Source of the DNA: Agaricus subrufescens
Lineage: Eukaryota; Basidiomycota; Agaricomycetes; Agaricales; Agaricaceae
NCBI GenBank assembly: GCA_029945375.1
Contig: CM057068.1
Span: 1,474,233-1,538,232 of the forward strand
Length of the DNA stretch: 64,000 nt
Direction: 5' to 3'
Shown here: piece after piece, positions 1-13,694 of the stretch
Layout of the letters: the number at the start of each line of letters is the position of its first letter
Numbering within the stretch: the first letter of the stretch is position 1
The notes under the pieces: generated by a model
The model's database searches: none
Told to the model about the DNA's origin: nothing
What the model saw: only the letters and a program-made list of their open reading frames with translations
Made by a program: the position numbers and the translations under genes

Positions 1-460
1 TCAGTTGAGATAATCACGATTATTAATCATGGCTATTAATCATGGTTATGTACTCAATACTACGCTCAAGTTGTAATCACGATTAAAATGAAGTTGGTGT
101 AATCACGATTATTTATGTGTGTAACAATCAGCCTAGAGTTGCCTGGCCCGAAATCATGATTATCGAGGTTCAAAAATCACGATTACTATCCTACCATAAC
201 AGGGCCCCAATAATGAGCAATAATCGTGATTATTCTGCGATTATTTGTCGCAAATCATGATAATCACGATTACTATCCTACTATAACAGGACTACAATAA
301 TGAGCGCTAATTGTGGTTATTCTGCGATTATTTGTCGCAAATCACGATAATCACGATTACTATCCTATTGTAACAGGGCTACATTAATGAGCAATAATCG
401 TGATTATTCTGCGATTATTTGTCGCAAGCGATTAATCCTGGCTTATTCCACCAATGAGCC
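1..460. mobile_element. End of a terminal-inverted-repeat element, cut by the window edge
   Basis: The segment is full of short palindromic AT-rich words of the type AATCACGATTA / TAATCGTGATTA. It ends at about 460 in a sequence whose reverse complement starts GGCTCATTGG and continues through GGATTAATCG. The same terminus, with only a few mismatches, opens the foldback element at 51187. No coding capacity is visible, so this looks like a non-autonomous DNA element whose other end lies outside the window. The boundary at 460 is inferred from the shared terminus. Confidence 0.6.
175..435. repeat. Three 87-bp tandem repeats inside the left-edge element
   Basis: Copies begin with AATCACGATTACTATCCTA at 175, 262 and 349, a constant period of 87 bp. 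Each ends in the word GCGATTATTTGTCGCAA. Copies differ at a few positions, mostly transitions. There are no unique spacers, so this is a satellite-like array inside the element. Confidence 0.9.
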
Positions 461-2858
461 AAGGAGAGTAGTAAACACCTTGCGAGGTGGCTATACATCT
501 CAATAATCTAACTTACCATCATTCCACTTTCGAATTTGCAGTATCTCTCCCCGCTGAATACTCATTGTGTGTAGAAGTAATATTCGGAATGTGGAAGGTC
601 AAAGTGATGGTGTAATGATGATAGTCTGATTGCGCAGCACTCCAGTGTCCTGTCTGAAGTGTAAAGCATGAGTTTGCTTCTGCCGGCAAGTAGAGATGAC
701 GAAGTCAGGAAAAATTTTATGATGCAAACCTAACTTGGGCTTGACACAGAAAGGCGCTCGTGTGGGTACTCGTAAATTCTGCGGTCCCGTGCCTCAGTCA
801 TATTGTCCAGATTTGGGGTGATGAAGGCCTGGGGCCCAAAGTATTCTATGATCACGTCAAGCGCTCAAATTTATAGGATCCGATGATGACGGCAACTATT
901 AATAGAAAATTCTGCAAGCCATAGTCGGTATTGTGAACATCCGAAACCAAAGAGGGGAGGGCTGGGGTGGCATTCGGACCCGAGAACCACACTTCAGGAT
1001 ATGGGTATGTTTGTCGTCTGAACTCACGAAATTAGCACATAAAACCCGAGTATGACAGACTCACAACGGGTCCTTGTTTTCGAAAGAAGATGCGAGCACT
1101 GAGTTATGGGATGAAGCTAATATCGAAAATCACCAAACAAATTACTCAAGGCATCTCCGTTGGCAGCAGTATTGTGGTATGTCACTGTGGGGCACCGCTA
1201 GTCTCCAGCAAAAATCTTCTTTGCAATTGCGTTTTAAGAGGCAAAGATTTTCCACGACATTGAATCTGGGTTCTCGCCCATTTCTCATGGCTTCTGGCAT
1301 GGCTTCTGGCCGGTGCATCATTGTCCTCATCTCACTTGTTTCTGCGATCCCCGGACAGCAGTGCCTGTCATGATGCACTCTCCACTCATTAAGCTCAGTT
1401 TCGTATAATATAATCGTTCCCATAATCACGATAATAATGATAAGGTATCATGATTATTGGTACAATTAAATAGCGTATAATCATGATTTGTAAAAATACA
1501 TGACTACATTCCGTAATTATCAGCTGTCAATCGCGATTCACTTTTATCATGCTGGATTAATTTTCGCCAATGATACTGATGACATTCAGTACATAACCAC
1601 CCCAAAAGAACGGCAAATTTGCAGCGCTACTGTGGCATGCTGCTCAAGGTGTTGTCTAAAAGTATTCTCTACCACATGATCAACATTGCACCCTGGAACC
1701 CTTGCCCAGAGCTTGTTGCTAAAATTAATATGTCTCACCTTTCGCATGAAAATCAGCAGACCCATAGACATCTTCCAAGTTCAATCACACGCTCACAATA
1801 CATGAGGCTATAGCGCCTAATGAACCGCTCATAGCGACCTATCAGAATGGCTTGAGTTTGTTTGAAAGTCGTATTAGAAGGGCGTAGCTGAGTTGGCGAC
1901 TTGATGAGCAATTTAATTACACCAAAACCCCAAATCACTCAGGACCCGTGGCGTTGAAGTTTTGGGCAAGGATATGAGCTTTTTCAAAAAGATTCTATGT
2001 CAACGGAGTTGTTGGGCTCTACTGTCAAAACTCACATGGTTGCCCTGAACTTCTCGCTGGGCTTACTGGCCTTTCGAGTATCCTTTCTTGATTTATTTCT
2101 CATAGGCTATGTACGCCTTGGTCATCTTATGTACCTGCCGCTTAACAATAATTATATCTAGGCAATGAATATCTTCTGACAAACCATATATGCTCGTGAT
2201 AAGCCAGACTGGCAGTTGGGGCTCTACCGTTGCTAGCTTATAATTTGAGAATTAGCAGACCAGCTGAGATTTTGGCACGCGTATACGTGCAAAATGAGCT
2301 CCGGAATCCACGGTGGATTTCGTGCCGGTTCTCATCAAGATGAGCACTGGCAGCTGCACGTCAAGTCATGCGGGCTCCAAGGGACTAACTGGCAGCGCTG
2401 ACGCGGAATCCATGGTACAACTAAAACTGGCGTTTTAATACAACTCACCTCACACGTCCGCAAAAAAACCGTTGATGCTTATCCAGAAGTCCTTGTTGGC
2501 TTATCGATGAGAGTCAGCAGATTTATCACTACCTGCAAAGTTCAATTGCGTAAAAATTCAAGCTGTTGTGTAACAATTCAAGCTGCCATGGCGCCTAATG
2601 AAGCGCTTAAATCTATTGTCGTATCAGAAGAAGCTTCGCTTGTTTGAAAGTGCCGTTAGAATGGCGCGGCGGAGTTGTGCTTGTGACCCAGAATACTCAG
2701 AATTTTTGATGTTTATGGGGTGCCATTGTTCTCACCAGGATTCTAAAATAAGGAGATATGGGCAATCCAAGTCCATATAAGCTGGCACTCGATGTCGTTC
2801 AATCCTCATCATTCTACTGAGAACTTGTCTACAACCTGCCCTCTAATCCATACTCAAG
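461..2858. other. Long intergenic stretch, no gene recognised
   Basis: I find only short open frames without recognisable families or convincing splice structure. A patch at about 1425-1560 again carries TAATCATGATT-like palindromic words and may be another eroded fragment of the left-edge element. The rest shows nothing I can name. Confidence 0.5.
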
Positions 2859-3592
2859 ATGTCTTCAGTATGTTATCTCTCAGCCCGAGCAACTCACAAC
2901 GTCTTGATCTAACGTTTCTCCATGTATCTGATGACTGCAGGATTCCAACCGTATTTACTTCAAGATATTGAGTGGTCAAAAGCTCCTCGTCGGAAAGAGC
3001 CATGCCTCAGTTGACATCGTACCTGCTCATGAAGTCAAGTCCCCGCACGAAGCAATGGCAAGTTTTGATCTGAAAGAAAATTACATGACCTCACCGGATT
3101 TTCATTCAGTGGGAGATTGTTCACCACGGCAAATACAGTAAGATCAAAAACCGTCGCAATGGAAATTACATAGTTCGTGACGACAATCACAATGTAAGTT
3201 ATGATCTATAAGTCCCAAGGTGGTATCCGTAGGAGCTGAGATGACGTACAGATCTTAACCAGCGATACTGCGGCTGATAATGGCAAATGGCACATTGACT
3301 TGGCTACACATCTTTCTACTGAAGATACCAAGGTACGTTTGACACTATTCACTGTAGGTCGAATGCGGACTCATCGTTGTAATAGGTAGCAGATCGTGCT
3401 AGGGCCCTCGCCTGGACTAACAAAGGAGGAAAGGTGAGTTATAGTCACCATCTGGTCTGTTTGACGTTGACAACTCATTTTATCACTCAGCTCTCCCTGA
3501 GTACCAATAAGACTTCTTCCGAAGTAGTTGAACAGGCCGACCAACTTTTCAAATTCACTTATGCTGGACACGAGGATGAGGACGATGATTAG
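2859..3592 (+). CDS. Small beta-trefoil protein, I66-like protease-inhibitor candidate (no signal peptide)
   Basis: Six exons (2859-2867, 2941-3057, 3110-3193, 3252-3332, 3386-3433, 3491-3592) join in frame to 146 residues. The pattern is that of the fungal Inhibitor_I66 beta-trefoil type: a W-E-I strand, Y-x-K-I-K-N, an Asp-turn, W-H-I-D, an A-W-T strand and a closing Q-L-F-K-F. The layout resembles the genes at 12905 and 38257. Unlike them it starts directly at MSSDSN with no signal peptide, so it is probably intracellular, and it ends in an acidic tail (EDEDDD). Intron 2 uses a GC donor (GCAAGT). Known I66 members inhibit serine proteases; inhibition here is inferred from fold pattern and neighbourhood only. 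Another beta-trefoil role, such as lectin-like binding, is possible. Confidence 0.6.
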
Positions 3593-4199
3593 ATCAGAAC
3601 CGCGAGATTCAAATTCACTAATCGTGTACTTGTTTGTATCGAAACTTGTTGATGCCTGTGTAGTTTTGAGTCTGTGAATGAAAGTTTGATCATAGGCTGC
3701 GAGTGTAGAAAGCTGCGAAGTCAAATGAAAATCGAAAAGTATTTCATACATATTCTCTCCTATTGAATCATCAAAGGTGTCGGCATCGGTCTTATCGTAT
3801 CCGTATTGACCGAGTTTCAAGGAAATGTGCTAAACCATAGTCGATCAATAACAAGCCATCACGATTTGCACGCGTCTTGGGATCGGCTGCCGTCACAAAG
3901 CACTGTGACGTCGCCGTAGCTTCGCTGGCTTGGTGCCTGGGAGAGCAGCTGTCGGGCTGACTTGTGGTGGCGTAAAACCACTGACAGTGAAGGTCGGAGC
4001 ACGAAACACAGTATTTGAATTACTATGACAATTTTGGTGATGAAACAGGTAGTCTTTTGATCAGGAGAATACGATGCATGATGCAATTCGAGAGCGCGTA
4101 GCCATTGAAGCTTGAAGGCTGATTGAAGGTATAGTGGGAAGCACCTCGCTTCTGAAACACAGACCTGATGCGCCGGAATGATCCGTGACAACTCGCTTC
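3593..4199. other. Intergenic stretch, nothing recognised
   Basis: Only short antisense open frames without family features are present between the beta-trefoil gene and the duplicated promoter block of the first subtilisin. Confidence 0.5.
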
Positions 4200-4411
4200 C
4201 CAACTTCCTCATGATCACGATGAGGAAACACTTCTTTTACCCACTGAACGTCCAAGTTCAATGCAACGGCCAATTGGATGATACATTGAGTGCACGGTGC
4301 ATCATCGTTCCTATAACCGGGGCTCGCGGAACCCATGTGCTCGACTATCTTGGCAAAGAGCCAGCTGACGTCTTAAATGCTAGACAGCCCTACTGAAGAG
4401 GGCGGGAAATC
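4200..4411 (+). promoter_or_regulatory. Duplicated upstream region of subtilisin 1
   Basis: About 210 bp before the ATG are clearly similar to 9838-10036 before the second subtilisin, including a GGGGCTCGCGGA word, CTATCTTGGCAAAGA and GTCTTAAATGCTAGAC. No strong TATA box is seen; a CCAAT word lies at about 4271. The two genes therefore probably share control. The third subtilisin lacks this block. Confidence 0.65.
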
Positions 4412-6231
4412 ATGGTGAATTTCTCTTTATCATTTGCTGTCCTTGCTCTCTCCGCGGTCTCGGCTCTTGGTGCACCAGATGTGCTCCATCCTATCGAGAC
4501 TTTCGGTGGTGAGACCACTGGAAAACACGTCGTCACGTTCAAGCAGGGTGTCAACAAGGGTGATCTCCTCCAAACGATCAGGGCGAAGATTCCTGTAACC
4601 CACGAATGGGATATTGTCAACGGTTTTGCTGCCGACTTTGATGACGCGACACTAGAAGCTTTACGAGCAAATCCCGACGTTGAGAGCATTGCCGAGGACG
4701 GTTTGATGTACGGTATGACTACTCAGTAAGTCATCGACCATCTTTGTCCGCTTTCTTATTCACAAGTGTTTCAGGACCAATGCCCCTTGGGGTATCTCTC
4801 GATTGAGCTCGACTACGAAGCTCAGCAATCAGAACGCCAGGTGTGTGAGAATCTCACCACATCTTGATCACCGATCTAATTTATTATCTAGTGCTCTGAC
4901 TTTTAGCTACACCTTTGATCCCTCTGGGGGTGCCGGTGTTGATATTTACATTGTTGGTAAGTTTGGGAAAAAATGACATATTACTTCTGCTGGTTAATTC
5001 AGGTCTATTATCAGATACCGGTAAGGCTTCTTGGCTTGCCTTCAGTTATTTTCCCACCTCATCGGATATCCCTCGGCCCTACAGGCATCTTTTTGGAGCA
5101 TGTACGTTACTCAAGCTAAAAGAAAGTATTTTGGTTGCTGACATGGTACTTCACTATACAGTCTGAATTTGGCGGGCGAGCCACTTGGGGAGGGACGTTC
5201 GGTCCCTATCAGTACGTAAAAACATTCCAGATACGACATTAACTGGATGTTTCCTTCTAGAGACGCTGATGGTAATGGCCATGGTACACATTGTGCGTGA
5301 GTAATTTGAGTTCGGATATAGAGAACCTTTCTTCTCACATGGGCTCCTAATAGCGGTACTGCTGCCGGAAGCCACTTTGGTGTTGCCAAATTAGCCAGCC
5401 TCGTCGCCGTCAAAGTTCTCAGCGATGCAGGGTAAGGATGATCAGAAATTGATAGGAAAATGCTAAAACATTCCTTTCTGAAGTTCCGGTTCAACTGCTG
5501 ATATGTGAGTACTGCGAAACTGTCGTTTCGAAGTTTCTGACTAATTCATTTGACTAGTATCTCTGGCTTGAACTTTGTCGCCCAAAGAGCTGCATCATCA
5601 GGTCGGCCTGCAGTTGTGTTATTGGCACTCGGTGGCCTTCCCTCCGCCTCTCTTGACAATGCGGTGACTTCCGTAAGTCAACTTTTACTACCAGTGAATT
5701 ACAAGGTTTTCACTGCTCTTCAAGCTCACAAGCCGTGGTATTCATGTGGTTGTAGCTGCCGGAGATGAGAATGTCGACGCCTCATCCTTTTCTCCCGCTC
5801 GGGTCCCTTCCGCCATTACTGTCGGTGCTACAACTATTGCCGATACTCTCACATTTTCCTCCAATTTTGGTAGTGTGATTGATATTCTCGCTCCCGGGCA
5901 GAACATTATCAGTGCTTGGATCGGTAACACGACTGCGACTGCGGTCCTCTCGGGAACTTCCATGGTGGGCTTCGTCTGACTTCACGCAGAAGATAAAACA
6001 TCTAATGTGCTTATAGGCAGCTGCTCATGTCGCTGGACTCGTGGCGTACTTGATCGGCCTCCAGGGTAACGTCAGCCCCGCAAGCATGAGTACGAAACTC
6101 CAGTCTCTCAGCTTGAAAGGAGTCATAACCGGTGTTGGTGAGCGCTATGCTATATTGATCCAAATATTCTTTTCATGGTGACACAAACTGAAGCTACTGG
6201 TACTGTCAATGATTTGGCACACAACGCTTAA
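4412..6231 (+). CDS. Secreted subtilisin-like serine protease 1 (S8, proteinase-K type), oxyanion Asn replaced by Asp
   Basis: Thirteen exons sum to 1167 nt, encoding 388 residues. A signal peptide (MVNFSLSFAVLALSAVSALG) is followed by an I9 propeptide and the S8 domain. Catalytic residues in my model are Asp149 (D-T-G), His180 (GNGHGTHCAG) and Ser335 (GTSM). Family members carry Asn in A-A-G-N for the oxyanion hole; here the codon is GAT, giving A-A-G-D at residue 270. The S-L-G-G substrate-pocket motif reads A-L-G-G. Exon 4 is only 6 nt (5015-5020, ATACCG) and completes D-T-G. Every splice site and frame is intact, so it is not an obvious pseudogene, but activity may be reduced or altered. 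Its upstream region is shared with subtilisin 2. Substrates are unknown; the family degrades extracellular protein. Confidence 0.92.
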
Positions 6232-6489
6232 AGCGTTGTCAGGTATATGCTCGTTCAGTGCGTGGCCATCAAACTCTCCTATCACCCTCATGCTGAATGT
6301 CCAAGGAAGAATATCCTGTTGCCCGGGAGCTTGCTGGGCCATCAAATCTAATTGTCGTTAGTTTATTATGTTCCTCTGAAACCCCATTCAGTTGGGGGTT
6401 GCGGAGATTTATCATCAAACGAGTCATCAAAATAGATGAAATTCTACATCGAAGTAATTCAGAAAACAGACAAAACAAAAAGCAATGGT

Positions 6490-8024
6490 CTATGGTTCAA
6501 CGCACGTGTTGGTTATGGTCATCATGATGGCTCGGTTTGAAGACTGAACTAGAATGAGCCTAGCAGTGCTCTCGTTAAAGTGAATGACATACATTCCCAA
6601 GCTGTGTTATATTAGTTTCGATCAGGCGGGACGTGAGTTGACGTTGAGGGCGACTTACAACAAGATAGCGTATATTGGCTAGATTGAAAACCGTCACTGC
6701 GCTGTGCATGAGTCTATATTAGAAGCCACTGGAGGCAATAGTTTGATATACACAAAATTTACCCGAAGTACATTGTACCTATATAGGTAAGTTCTCAGCA
6801 CAATGCCGCAGGAGTAGACTAACCAATGGTACACACCATCTCGTATCATTAGTGTGAATAATCCAAACCCACCTTCTCTTGGGAACCAGACCGTTCTGTA
6901 AAGTGTCATGGCAAATACGGCGGTTTCAAACACAAATTCTCCACCAAATCCCACTGCTACATCTATCGAACATGAGCTGATTTTAAAGGTGTTTAGAGGA
7001 GAGGTGCTTCGACATACAGTGAGCTCTAAAAACCAATATCAGTACAGCTGTTCGTGGATTTGAGAAGTTTCTCATACATACTCCTCCGCGGTAAATCCGG
7101 AATCACAGCGAAACGGGATCCCAGGTTTATCACCAGATGAACTCTTAAACAACCCGATCTATCAATAGTAACACATTCCTATCTTCTAATAAAGAGAGAG
7201 AGATGTGGTATCTTACGGTTGCACTGATGAAAGCGCATATGGCAATAATAGTGGGAAGGGTCAGATATTTCACCCGGTGGTCATACAGGGCCCAGATGCG
7301 CAGTAGTATCATACCTGAGCACACCTCGTCACATATATCAATGGGTGAAGCAGGTATGCAACGTACACGTAGTGATGATTTGCATCAAAGCCCCCAAAAC
7401 TGAGCCATAGATATCTAGTATGTATCTGCACCTGAAAATATAACCATCAACATCGCGGCCCACTGACATGTGACGCTAGTTTACACCGACCTCTAGGACA
7501 ATTTTAACCTTCTGGGTTGTATGACAAATGCAAAGATTGACTGACCGTAGGGTCTATGTCTGTTTGTCTGAATAGCTTCAAAGTAATTGGAATGCTCCCT
7601 AGAAGCACCAAGTATCTGTTTGCAAAAAACAGAAACATGCTCCAACTGAGTCGACGATGGGGCTTTCTTTTCCAGTACCTCTCGATTTCAGAACCGAGCG
7701 TCAGAAAATATTCATATACGAGGAGAGCTATCATCATGCCGAGTTAGATGTATTGAAATGAATGAGCGCTACAAAGTAGTACACAGAGATGCGGCGGTGA
7801 TCAGTTGTTCTGTCGGTCTAATCACATCAGATTGTAATAGTTGTGTAACAGAATAAGATGTGGATGGTGAAATGAAGCCGATCACCACGGGATGATGCGG
7901 AATGCAAATGGAGACGTCTGGGGAATTGCTGGGGAACGTCCTCACGGCCTCCAGAATGCAAGAACATGAGAAAAGTGAAGATGTTTACTCACATTGGCCC
8001 TGTGCTCGGGTTCAACATTTCCAT
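6490..8024 (-). CDS. DUF6533-type multi-pass membrane protein
   Basis: The frames join into a protein typical of the Agaricomycete DUF6533 family. An N-terminal V-Y-E-Y-F-L-T-L-G-S-E-I motif is followed by W-K-R-K, then F-F-A-N-R-Y-L-V-L-L-G, helices with R-I-W-A-L-Y-D, a cysteine loop, E-F-V-F-E-T-A-V-F-A-M-T-L-Y and L-M-I-R-D-G-T-M-Y-F-G. These are family hallmarks, and several hydrophobic helices are evident. I placed the start at 8024 because an exon from there joins in phase through the 45-nt intron before the VYEYF exon. A micro-exon of 8 nt (AGCTCACT) is needed near 7020. The family's molecular function is unknown. The gene is antisense to, and lies between, subtilisins 1 and 2. Exon borders are hand-drawn; the last exon is the least sure. 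Confidence 0.68.
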
Positions 8025-9837
8025 AGCTATGTAACCTTGGAAGATTCTAATTCTGAGAATTAAATGGAGATGGATCCTTGGAGACTATAGCAAGAGAAGC
8101 AAGAACCGCTGAGGCTGAGAAAGAGGTGTGGATCAATAGTTCTCTTGCAGCACTGTATATATAATGCATCAGTATAAGGATCAAACCATATAAATTCTGG
8201 TCGAACTTACCCACCCAGCAGTTCTCTTTAGGACGCTCGGCACCCAAGATGTAAAATGAAACAAGATCATAAAGCGGTGTTGAGTTAGTGGTAGAAAACC
8301 AAGAGAATTCCAGTCTTTGGGTTTCCGGGTAGTAAGGAGGGGAGAGGAGTCAGTTCAACGCCGTTGGGCTCGAGGCATTAATCTCTAGAAAGTCGCATAA
8401 GACTATGACCACTCTTGACTCTTCTATGAGTGGATAGGTAGGGGTTTGCATATTTTACGAGTCTTCTACTGTCAGGCACGATCCTGAGAAAATATTGACA
8501 TGTTCAGAGCGGCACCGGCGCAAGATGCCCTGGAGTCTGAACCTACAACTTTGATGAACATGGAAACCCGGCGCATCAATCACACCGCCATACGAGCTAG
8601 ACCTCGCACGGTCTTCTCTGCATCCGCTAATTGGTTGTACCTTACTTACTTTATTAACTTTGGGTGCTTCAGTTGGCTCTGCCCGTGTCTGTACCACGTC
8701 TATGTGGTGGGTTTGCACCACAGATAACTGAGGGCAATTTCAAAAGGATGATAACCAGACGATATAAAACGGCTTGTATCGGTAAACGATGGTTGATGAG
8801 TAATGCATACTGTTGACTTATTCTATTATTGCCTCCTTACAATGACAATGGTAACAACTTTAAAAAAGCACGCTGTCGCGCCCGTGCCAGTAGTACGGGG
8901 TTTCACATTCTTGAACAACAACATCATGCCTCTCAAACACTCCTCCGTTCATACCCACGGATATATGTTGAAGTATCACTTGTTTCTCGAGGTTGAGAAG
9001 CCAGCATACTAGGTTGCCGTAAATCCAAAACCACAACGAGACGCCGCCGTAGGCGTAGCATAGAAGCAGCGGAGTGTATGGTGGGTTTCCCCATCTATCA
9101 GTTGTGTAGTTATGCTTGTCTCGATTTTGAGTGGTAGGATCTGGACGAGGATATCACTCCAAGTGGTGATGCACAACGAACTCGTATAGTGGTCACAAGG
9201 AGCAAATACTGGTGTATTGGTCCGAGGATGCTTTTCATAATGACGTGAACTCGGTAAAAACCAGCACATTGTGGTGATCCCTAGTCAGAGAAGCCGGCAT
9301 TGTGTCATAAGATCTGTCTGGCGGGCCGTTCAATACTGGATCATGTAGGGAGTCAGTAAGTGTTTGGATAAGACGGCAGAAGATGCGCTCGACACGGAAA
9401 TCATTCTGAAGGGTATACGTCATGATGAGAAAAAGCCTAACGTCCTAGTTCACACTCACCCTAATGTTGGAGGGTAGATCGTGATCGACGGCAACCAGAT
9501 ATATGGGCACGGTTGAAGGACAACGGCATGTTGAGAAAGGAGAGTGGGGAATCAAATTGACTCTGGACGATGAGGTCTTGAGGTCTCTGCAGAAGAGGCA
9601 GGAAGAGTCAAAGTTGGTCCGCATTCCCGCCTCCATTCAGAATAGTAAGGTTCAGTGAATTGGTCAATAAAGTCAGTGAAGGTGTGTTGCAGGAGTCGAG
9701 TCACGAGGCGCAAATTTTCCAAATACGTACACATACAGTGACCGGATTCGCCTCCACTTATAACATCAGGCCACGTCCATGATAGTGTGCTATTGATGCA
9801 GCAGACAAATCCACGCCTGTTCGCTGCGTAGCTTCCA
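8025..9837. other. Intergenic region, no gene recognised
   Basis: Several open frames of 60-90 codons exist on both strands, with no family motif and no consistent chain of splice sites. Minus-strand frames around 9000-9730 look somewhat coding in style, but I cannot connect or name them; a decayed gene is possible. Confidence 0.45.
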
Positions 9838-10036
9838 TGAATGATGAGGAAGTGCTTCTTTTACCCGCTGAACATCCAAGCTCGATGCCACGGCTAATCG
9901 GATGACGCTTTTGAGTTCATGGCCCATCATTGTTCCTACAACCGGGGCTCGCGGAGCCCATGTGCTTGACTATCTTGGCAAAGAACCAGCTGATGTCTTA
10001 AATGCTAGACGGTCCTGCTGAGGAGGGCAAGAAATT
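9838..10036 (+). promoter_or_regulatory. Duplicated upstream region of subtilisin 2
   Basis: Copy of the 4200-4411 block, ending directly at the ATG. It keeps the GGGGCTCGCGGAGCCCATG word, the CTTGACTATCTTGGCAAAGA word and GTCTTAAATGCTAGAC. Together with the near-identical exon 1 this shows that the first two proteases arose by tandem duplication including promoter. Confidence 0.65.
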
Positions 10037-11856
<1,820 letters not shown>

Positions 11857-12904
11857 AGCTTTGTCGGTGTCAATATAACAACACCTTATTGAGCTTGCTT
11901 CAGCAATATATTGTTGTCCCTATATTGTAGTACTCCAGTGAAGTATGAATAAGAAGGTTTACAAGGCTCGCTACCACTAAATGTACCTAAGCTCAAGCCT
12001 CGGTAGTGAGATACTAAATGAACTGAAATTATGACGTTGAATCAACGGTCGACAAACTCAGATAACAATAAGATAAGTTTAGAGAAGCAGCGTTATCTTT
12101 GTGACTCGATTGGGGAAATTTTGTCGGGAATTAGCGGATAGAGGCTAATACAATCAGCCTAAAGAATGATCATACACATTGACCTAACTGCTTCTAACAT
12201 GCAACAGTTCAGATTCTTGTGGGACATTTTCAACACTTTCATTTGTGATCTTTCCCTCTGCAACATTCTCTTTCTCTACTAGTAATATGGGTTCAACAGC
12301 CGAAGCACGCTATTTTTATCGAAATCTATTCCCGATCAACTGGAATGTCAAATGCAATTCAGGTTATAGTAAAAGGCCCGTTTTCATTGAGCATGATAAG
12401 GTCCTCGGATAATTTGCATCAGAAAGATAGCGCCGGTATATCGCTCCGATACTCAAAATGATTCATTCCAACGACATTTTCCAAACGTTTTTCCTTGTAG
12501 GATTTCTCGGAAATCTTTTTCTCGTAATTCAGAATTGGATCGGAAATGTAATGACAACTAAAACTTCAAATTAAAACCTGGAGATATGAAAGTTTGTCTT
12601 ACTCTATCGCGTATGTGATTGACCTCCCGTGTGACTGATTGATGTCAGGTAGATAATATTAGGTGCGCATCAAAGGGTCCTCGAGAGCGGAAATCGAATG
12701 AGATCGAGGATTAGACGAAAGGCATGTGATTTGGGAAAATTGTATCCTCGGTGATAGACTGGGGATAGGAACAACTTAATCGTCCGTAGTATTGGCGTCA
12801 TATTGTCTTCGCGAATATCGCCATTCCTCGGATCCATTGCGCGAGTCGAAGTAATATATCGTAAAATGGTTGTAATATTGATCTTATATGTCCCAATCAT
12901 AATT
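11857..12904. other. Intergenic region, nothing recognised
   Basis: AT-rich sequence between the 3' end of subtilisin 2 and the 3' end of the convergent beta-trefoil gene. No open frame of note. Confidence 0.6.
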
Positions 12905-13694
12905 CTACAATTTAACAAACCTAAAAACTTGATCATCTCCTCCTTGGAAGGGTTTGAGGGAGACCTTTTGCAAAGACGTCATTGGTACATCCATAGAAAG
13001 CAATGACTTGAGGTACGAACCGTATTCGGAGAATTATCATCATAATCGACAGTCCAGACGAGGTCTCTATTGGGATAGTGAATCTTGAGATTTCAAATAG
13101 TCAGCCGGTACAGCCAAGGTGACCACTGATTGAGCCAAGTGGGGCTTTCATAAAGACATACGCGGTATTCATCTCCACCATTGGCCTCGATGTACCATTT
13201 TGTGAATCCCTCCGAGAAGCCGGTGACTACATCTCCCTTGGCAACGATCAAGATGCCGACGGCCATTGTGATACACGAATTCACCAACCTTGTGACCATG
13301 CGAGAAGGCAGAGTTTTTGGAGCCGTAGTTTTGAATTTTGTACCCTTCCTCAGAGGCCAGGATTTCCCACTGTTGTATGAATATTTAACACTTGCGTCTT
13401 GAATAATCGTAGACGGGAGAATCTGACCGTCTGATAGTTGCTAGATACGTCCTCATTCATAGTAACCGAAGTCGTCCAGGGACCACGGGGACCTGGCCCC
13501 GGAAGGTTGCGGGCTAAAGTTGCAGTCGTAGGGTGTACAATCTTATACATCCCTGGCGCTAGTTTCTGCCACACAGTGAGAATAAATTTACGTTAAGAAA
13601 AAACACATACATTAGCTGTTTCTCCGTTGACGCCGGGAAAAAAATCATGACTGAAAACGGAGGCGAAAATAAACAGAGTTGTGGGTTTAAACAT
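12905..13694 (-). CDS. Secreted beta-trefoil protein, I66-like protease-inhibitor candidate
   Basis: Six exons (13694-13611, 13565-13428, 13369-13289, 13236-13162, 13083-13021, 12964-12905) join in frame to 166 residues. The N-terminus, MFKPTTLFIFASVFSHD, is a plausible signal peptide. The body shows repeated beta-trefoil strands: W-E-I-L, G-Y-K-I-Q-N-Y-G, K-W-Y-I-E-A, E-Y-R-I, D-L-V-W-T and a closing Q-V-F-R-F-V. Exon order and sizes parallel the gene at 38257. The pattern fits Inhibitor_I66, whose characterised fungal members inhibit serine proteases; this assignment is from pattern memory, not a search. It sits convergent to subtilisin 2 and upstream of subtilisin 3, so a partner or self-protective role is conceivable. 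Confidence 0.65.

Noticed and set aside
175..435. CRISPR-like array
   Set aside because: The 87-bp units are contiguous with no unique spacers, the host is eukaryotic, and the repeats belong to a transposon end.
1074..1429. Overlapping plus and minus frames near 1.1-1.4 kb
   Set aside because: Both strands are open with no family features; typical chance frames beside eroded repeat DNA.
4412..6231. Subtilisin 1 as a pseudogene because of the oxyanion Asp
   Set aside because: All splice sites and the 1167-nt frame are intact and the triad is present, so one substitution is not enough to call it dead.
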